This document shows, one piece after another, positions 61,764-64,000 of a stretch of 64,000 nucleotides of DNA. The position numbers and the translations under genes were made by a program. The notes under the pieces are model-generated. The model did not search any database. It was not told where the DNA came from and was given only the letters and a program-made list of their open reading frames with translations. Positions within the stretch are counted from its first letter, which is position 1. Every line of letters begins with the position of its first letter. The stretch comes from Echinicola sp. 20G (GTDB lineage: Bacteria; Bacteroidota; Bacteroidia; Cytophagales; Cyclobacteriaceae), in assembly GCF_015533855.1 (NCBI RefSeq), contig NZ_AP024154.1, positions 5,167,501 through 5,231,500 on the forward strand. Direction: 5' to 3'.

Positions 61764-64000
61764 TTAGAGTCCCAAATTCAATGTAAAGTAAAAGCTCTCC
61801 ACTCCTGGGTAGCCCAAACCGGTAAAGCCTACTGCGTTTCCTCCGGCTCCGGCCGAGAATGATTCAGGGTCAAAACCATCCCAAGGGGTATAAAGAATGA
61901 TGTTGTTGGCTGCAACGGATGCTCTAATTGATCTAAATGGTGTATTTTCCAACACACTAGATTTAACATTATACCCCAATGTTATATTCCTCAATTTGAT
62001 AAAGCTTGCATCCTGTACAAAGTTTTCACTGATCGTACGGTAAGTATTTCTCCAATAACCGGCTCCATAATCCCTACCATCAGGGCCTTCTCCTTGACCT
62101 AACCAAACTTCTTGGGTATTGGGAGAACCATCTGATAGGACTCCATCAAAAACAATTACATCATTCCTTGCTTCCGTATAATCGTTTTTACCAAAGGCAG
62201 AAAGGAAATTGTCAAACTGATTGTATTGATCAATGTCTGCCCTGAAGTCAATCAAAAAGCTTAAATCAAAATTCTTGAAAGTAAAATCATTTTTCAAGCC
62301 TCCAATCCACTTAGGAACTGCATTTCCAAGTATCAGCTGACCAGCATTCCTAGCAGGAAAACCTGAACTTGCAATGATCATTGGTAGATCTGATTGCGCA
62401 TATTTGCTTTCCGGGTCAGCCCCATATCTCTGATAACTTGTCCCATAGATATTACCATAAGCTTCACCTTCAATTAACTTCATGGTCACCGTGCTTCCAC
62501 CATATCCAAACTGACTTCCCACTACAATTTCATCTATGCCTTCTCTAATCCCTTTCACTTCATTGTTATTCATGGAAAAGTTGGCCGTGGCCCTCCATGT
62601 AAAATCGGACTTTTCGATAATCTGGCCACCTAAAATAACCTCTATACCACTATTTTGAATCTCTCCAGCGTTGGTAATGTAGGAACTAAATCCTGTAGCA
62701 TCAGAAATTGGAACCGGTATGATTTGGTCTTTTGCATTAGACTTATAATAAGTGAAATCCAAGTCAACTTTCCCATCAAAAAAGGCCATCTGTGTACCAA
62801 ATTCAATGGAAGTGGTCAACTCTGGCTTCAATGCGGGATCTCCAAAATCACTGTTTCTACTGAAACCTACTTGGCCATTAAGTGGGAATACACTAGGAGA
62901 TACAAAAGTAGCCCCTAGTATGTGTGGGTTGGTATCTTTACCCACTTGCGCCCAAGATGCCCTCAACTTTCCAAATGTAATCCATTCTGGTAGCGCCATG
63001 GTTTCGCTGAACACATAACTCAAATTGAAAGATGGATAGAAAAAGGAATTGTTGTCCTTAGGTAATGTGGATGAAATATCATTTCTACCAGTGACATTCA
63101 AGAATAAGAAGTTTTTATAATCGACTGTAAGGTCTCCATAAAAACCAACCAATCTCCTGATACTTTTACCTTGACTGGCAAAAATCTGGGTTGTGTTATT
63201 TAAATTGTAAAACTCAGGAATCACAAAGTCAGAGCCTGTAGCTGTTACACGATCATACTTCCTTTCGAAAATATCATTTCCCAAACGTAAAGTAGTATTC
63301 CAGTCTGCATCAAATTGTTTCTTCAAAGTAACATAAAAGTTGGATGTCAAATCTCGGCTATTGATTCGAGTTTCCTCTATATAACCCGTTGAGCTTAGAG
63401 CCACTTCCCCATCTATGCCTTTTGGCCCAGGTGTTATTTCAGTTCTGGCATCACTATAAAAGTCCGTTCCTAAACGATAAGAAAAAGTTAACCATTCCAC
63501 TGGACTATAATTAAGATTGATGTTTCCGATCACCCGATTTACATTATCTTCATAGGTTGAAAACCTTGCGTCGTAAATAGGATTGGTATTTCCATAGGTT
63601 TTCATAGTCCCATCTTCATTGATATAATCCCTGACATCTTGAGTTTCTGCCCAATACATCATTCTTTCCATGAAGCGGTCATGGGGAACTCTGTTACCCC
63701 CAGAATTGGTATAATTAATGGATCCACCAAAATTAAATTTTTCACTGGCAGTCACCGTACCCGAGAGCTTGGCGGTTGTTCTCTCCCATGAACTAAACGG
63801 CATGATTCCATCCTGATCCAATCGACCAAATGAGCCATAGAACGTAGCTTTTTCACTGCCTCCAGAAATACTGACACTGTTGTCTATCTTTACGCCAGTA
63901 TCAAATGCTCTATTCCAGTTATCTTGGTATTTATGCCCTTCTACAGTTTGCGCTACTTCAGAAATTGGAGCACCCCAAGAAGGCCAGAAACTGGAAGGGT
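61764..64000 (-). CDS. SusC/RagA-family TonB-linked outer-membrane protein, partial
   Basis: The reading frame stays open from the right edge (64000) to the stop at 61764, giving about 745 residues of the C-terminal part. The start and the signal, regulatory and plug domains lie outside the window. The edge region reads SVSISGGSEKATFYGSFG, the usual first barrel strands after the SusC plug. Later parts include WLTFSYRLGTDFYSDART and the C-terminal KLRNITLGYNVKSSV and FYFTLNLGL. A TTG at 63821 is not the true start. It works with the SusD-like protein that follows after 15 bases. Confidence 0.95.
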   Translation of the reverse strand, partial: PSSFWPSWGAPISEVAQTVEGHKYQDNWNRAFDTGVKIDNSVSISGGSEKATFYGSFGRLDQDGIMPFSSWERTTAKLSGTVTASEKFNFGGSINYTNSGGNRVPHDRFMERMMYWAETQDVRDYINEDGTMKTYGNTNPIYDARFSTYEDNVNRVIGNINLNYSPVEWLTFSYRLGTDFYSDARTEITPGPKGIDGEVALSSTGYIEETRINSRDLTSNFYVTLKKQFDADWNTTLRLGNDIFERKYDRVTATGSDFVIPEFYNLNNTTQIFASQGKSIRRLVGFYGDLTVDYKNFLFLNVTGRNDISSTLPKDNNSFFYPSFNLSYVFSETMALPEWITFGKLRASWAQVGKDTNPHILGATFVSPSVFPLNGQVGFSRNSDFGDPALKPELTTSIEFGTQMAFFDGKVDLDFTYYKSNAKDQIIPVPISDATGFSSYITNAGEIQNSGIEVILGGQIIEKSDFTWRATANFSMNNNEVKGIREGIDEIVVGSQFGYGGSTVTMKLIEGEAYGNIYGTSYQRYGADPESKYAQSDLPMIIASSGFPARNAGQLILGNAVPKWIGGLKNDFTFKNFDLSFLIDFRADIDQYNQFDNFLSAFGKNDYTEARNDVIVFDGVLSDGSPNTQEVWLGQGEGPDGRDYGAGYWRNTYRTISENFVQDASFIKLRNITLGYNVKSSVLENTPFRSIRASVAANNIILYTPWDGFDPESFSAGAGGNAVGFTGLGYPGVESFYFTLNLGL

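Noticed and set aside
63819..63821. TTG at 63821 as start of the second SusC
   Set aside because: The frame stays open to the right edge with typical SusC barrel sequence before it, so the gene simply continues outside the window.
1..64000. CRISPR arrays, tRNA or rRNA genes, prophage or complete insertion sequences
   Set aside because: No regularly spaced repeats, no tRNA T-loop consensus in the intergenic gaps, and no transposase or integrase reading frame were found by reading; dedicated searches were not possible here.

Overview
The window looks like chromosomal DNA of an aerobic, glycan-degrading member of the Bacteroidota, most likely Cytophagales/Cyclobacteriaceae (inference). The support is two SusC/SusD pairs, FecR-controlled ECF sigma factors, many SPII lipoproteins, little sign of Shine-Dalgarno sequences, and several promoter elements of the TAnnTTTG type. 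I see no rRNA, tRNA, CRISPR array, prophage or intact insertion sequence.

Layout. 1-9.5 kb: the edge of a DUF1080 lipoprotein gene, an XRE/S24 repressor with a small partner, an orphan TonB-dependent receptor, tex, a TlpA-like thioredoxin, a class A beta-lactamase-fold lipoprotein and a lone ECF sigma factor. 9.7-17.0 kb (minus strand): a glycan-degrading operon of GH125, GH92, ROK kinase and GH78. 17.4-21.5 kb (plus): a tight four-gene operon of circularly permuted ATP-grasp, alpha-E protein, Anbu-type proteasome-like hydrolase and transglutaminase. 21.5-29.6 kb (plus): ECF sigma, FecR anti-sigma, SusC with STN domain, SusD and a secreted EEP-family hydrolase. With the GH operon this makes a polysaccharide utilisation locus, probably for mannose-rich (possibly rhamnose-containing) glycans, split by the ATP-grasp/Anbu operon. 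29.6-40.3 kb: mostly small envelope and unknown genes (CrtO-like, DinB, YgiD-type dioxygenase, 2H phosphoesterase, second EEP protein). 40.5-45.6 kb: kduI-kduD, a Tat-exported Gfo/Idh/MocA oxidoreductase and a sulfatase. 46-47.5 kb: hemN.

47.6-58.2 kb is the most unusual part. Two MbnH-type di-haem peroxidase lipoproteins alternate with two MbnP-like lipoproteins. With them are a beta-barrel protein with a CDSC motif, two small paralogous proteins that share Cys40/Cys50/Cys54, a porin, a TonB-dependent receptor with a Cys pair in its plug, and a periplasmic thioredoxin. No methanobactin biosynthesis genes are visible. I propose a metal (perhaps copper) acquisition or handling system; that function is inference.

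58.2-64 kb: an outer-membrane protein, a DacB-type carboxypeptidase lipoprotein, and a second SusD/SusC pair whose SusC runs off the right edge.
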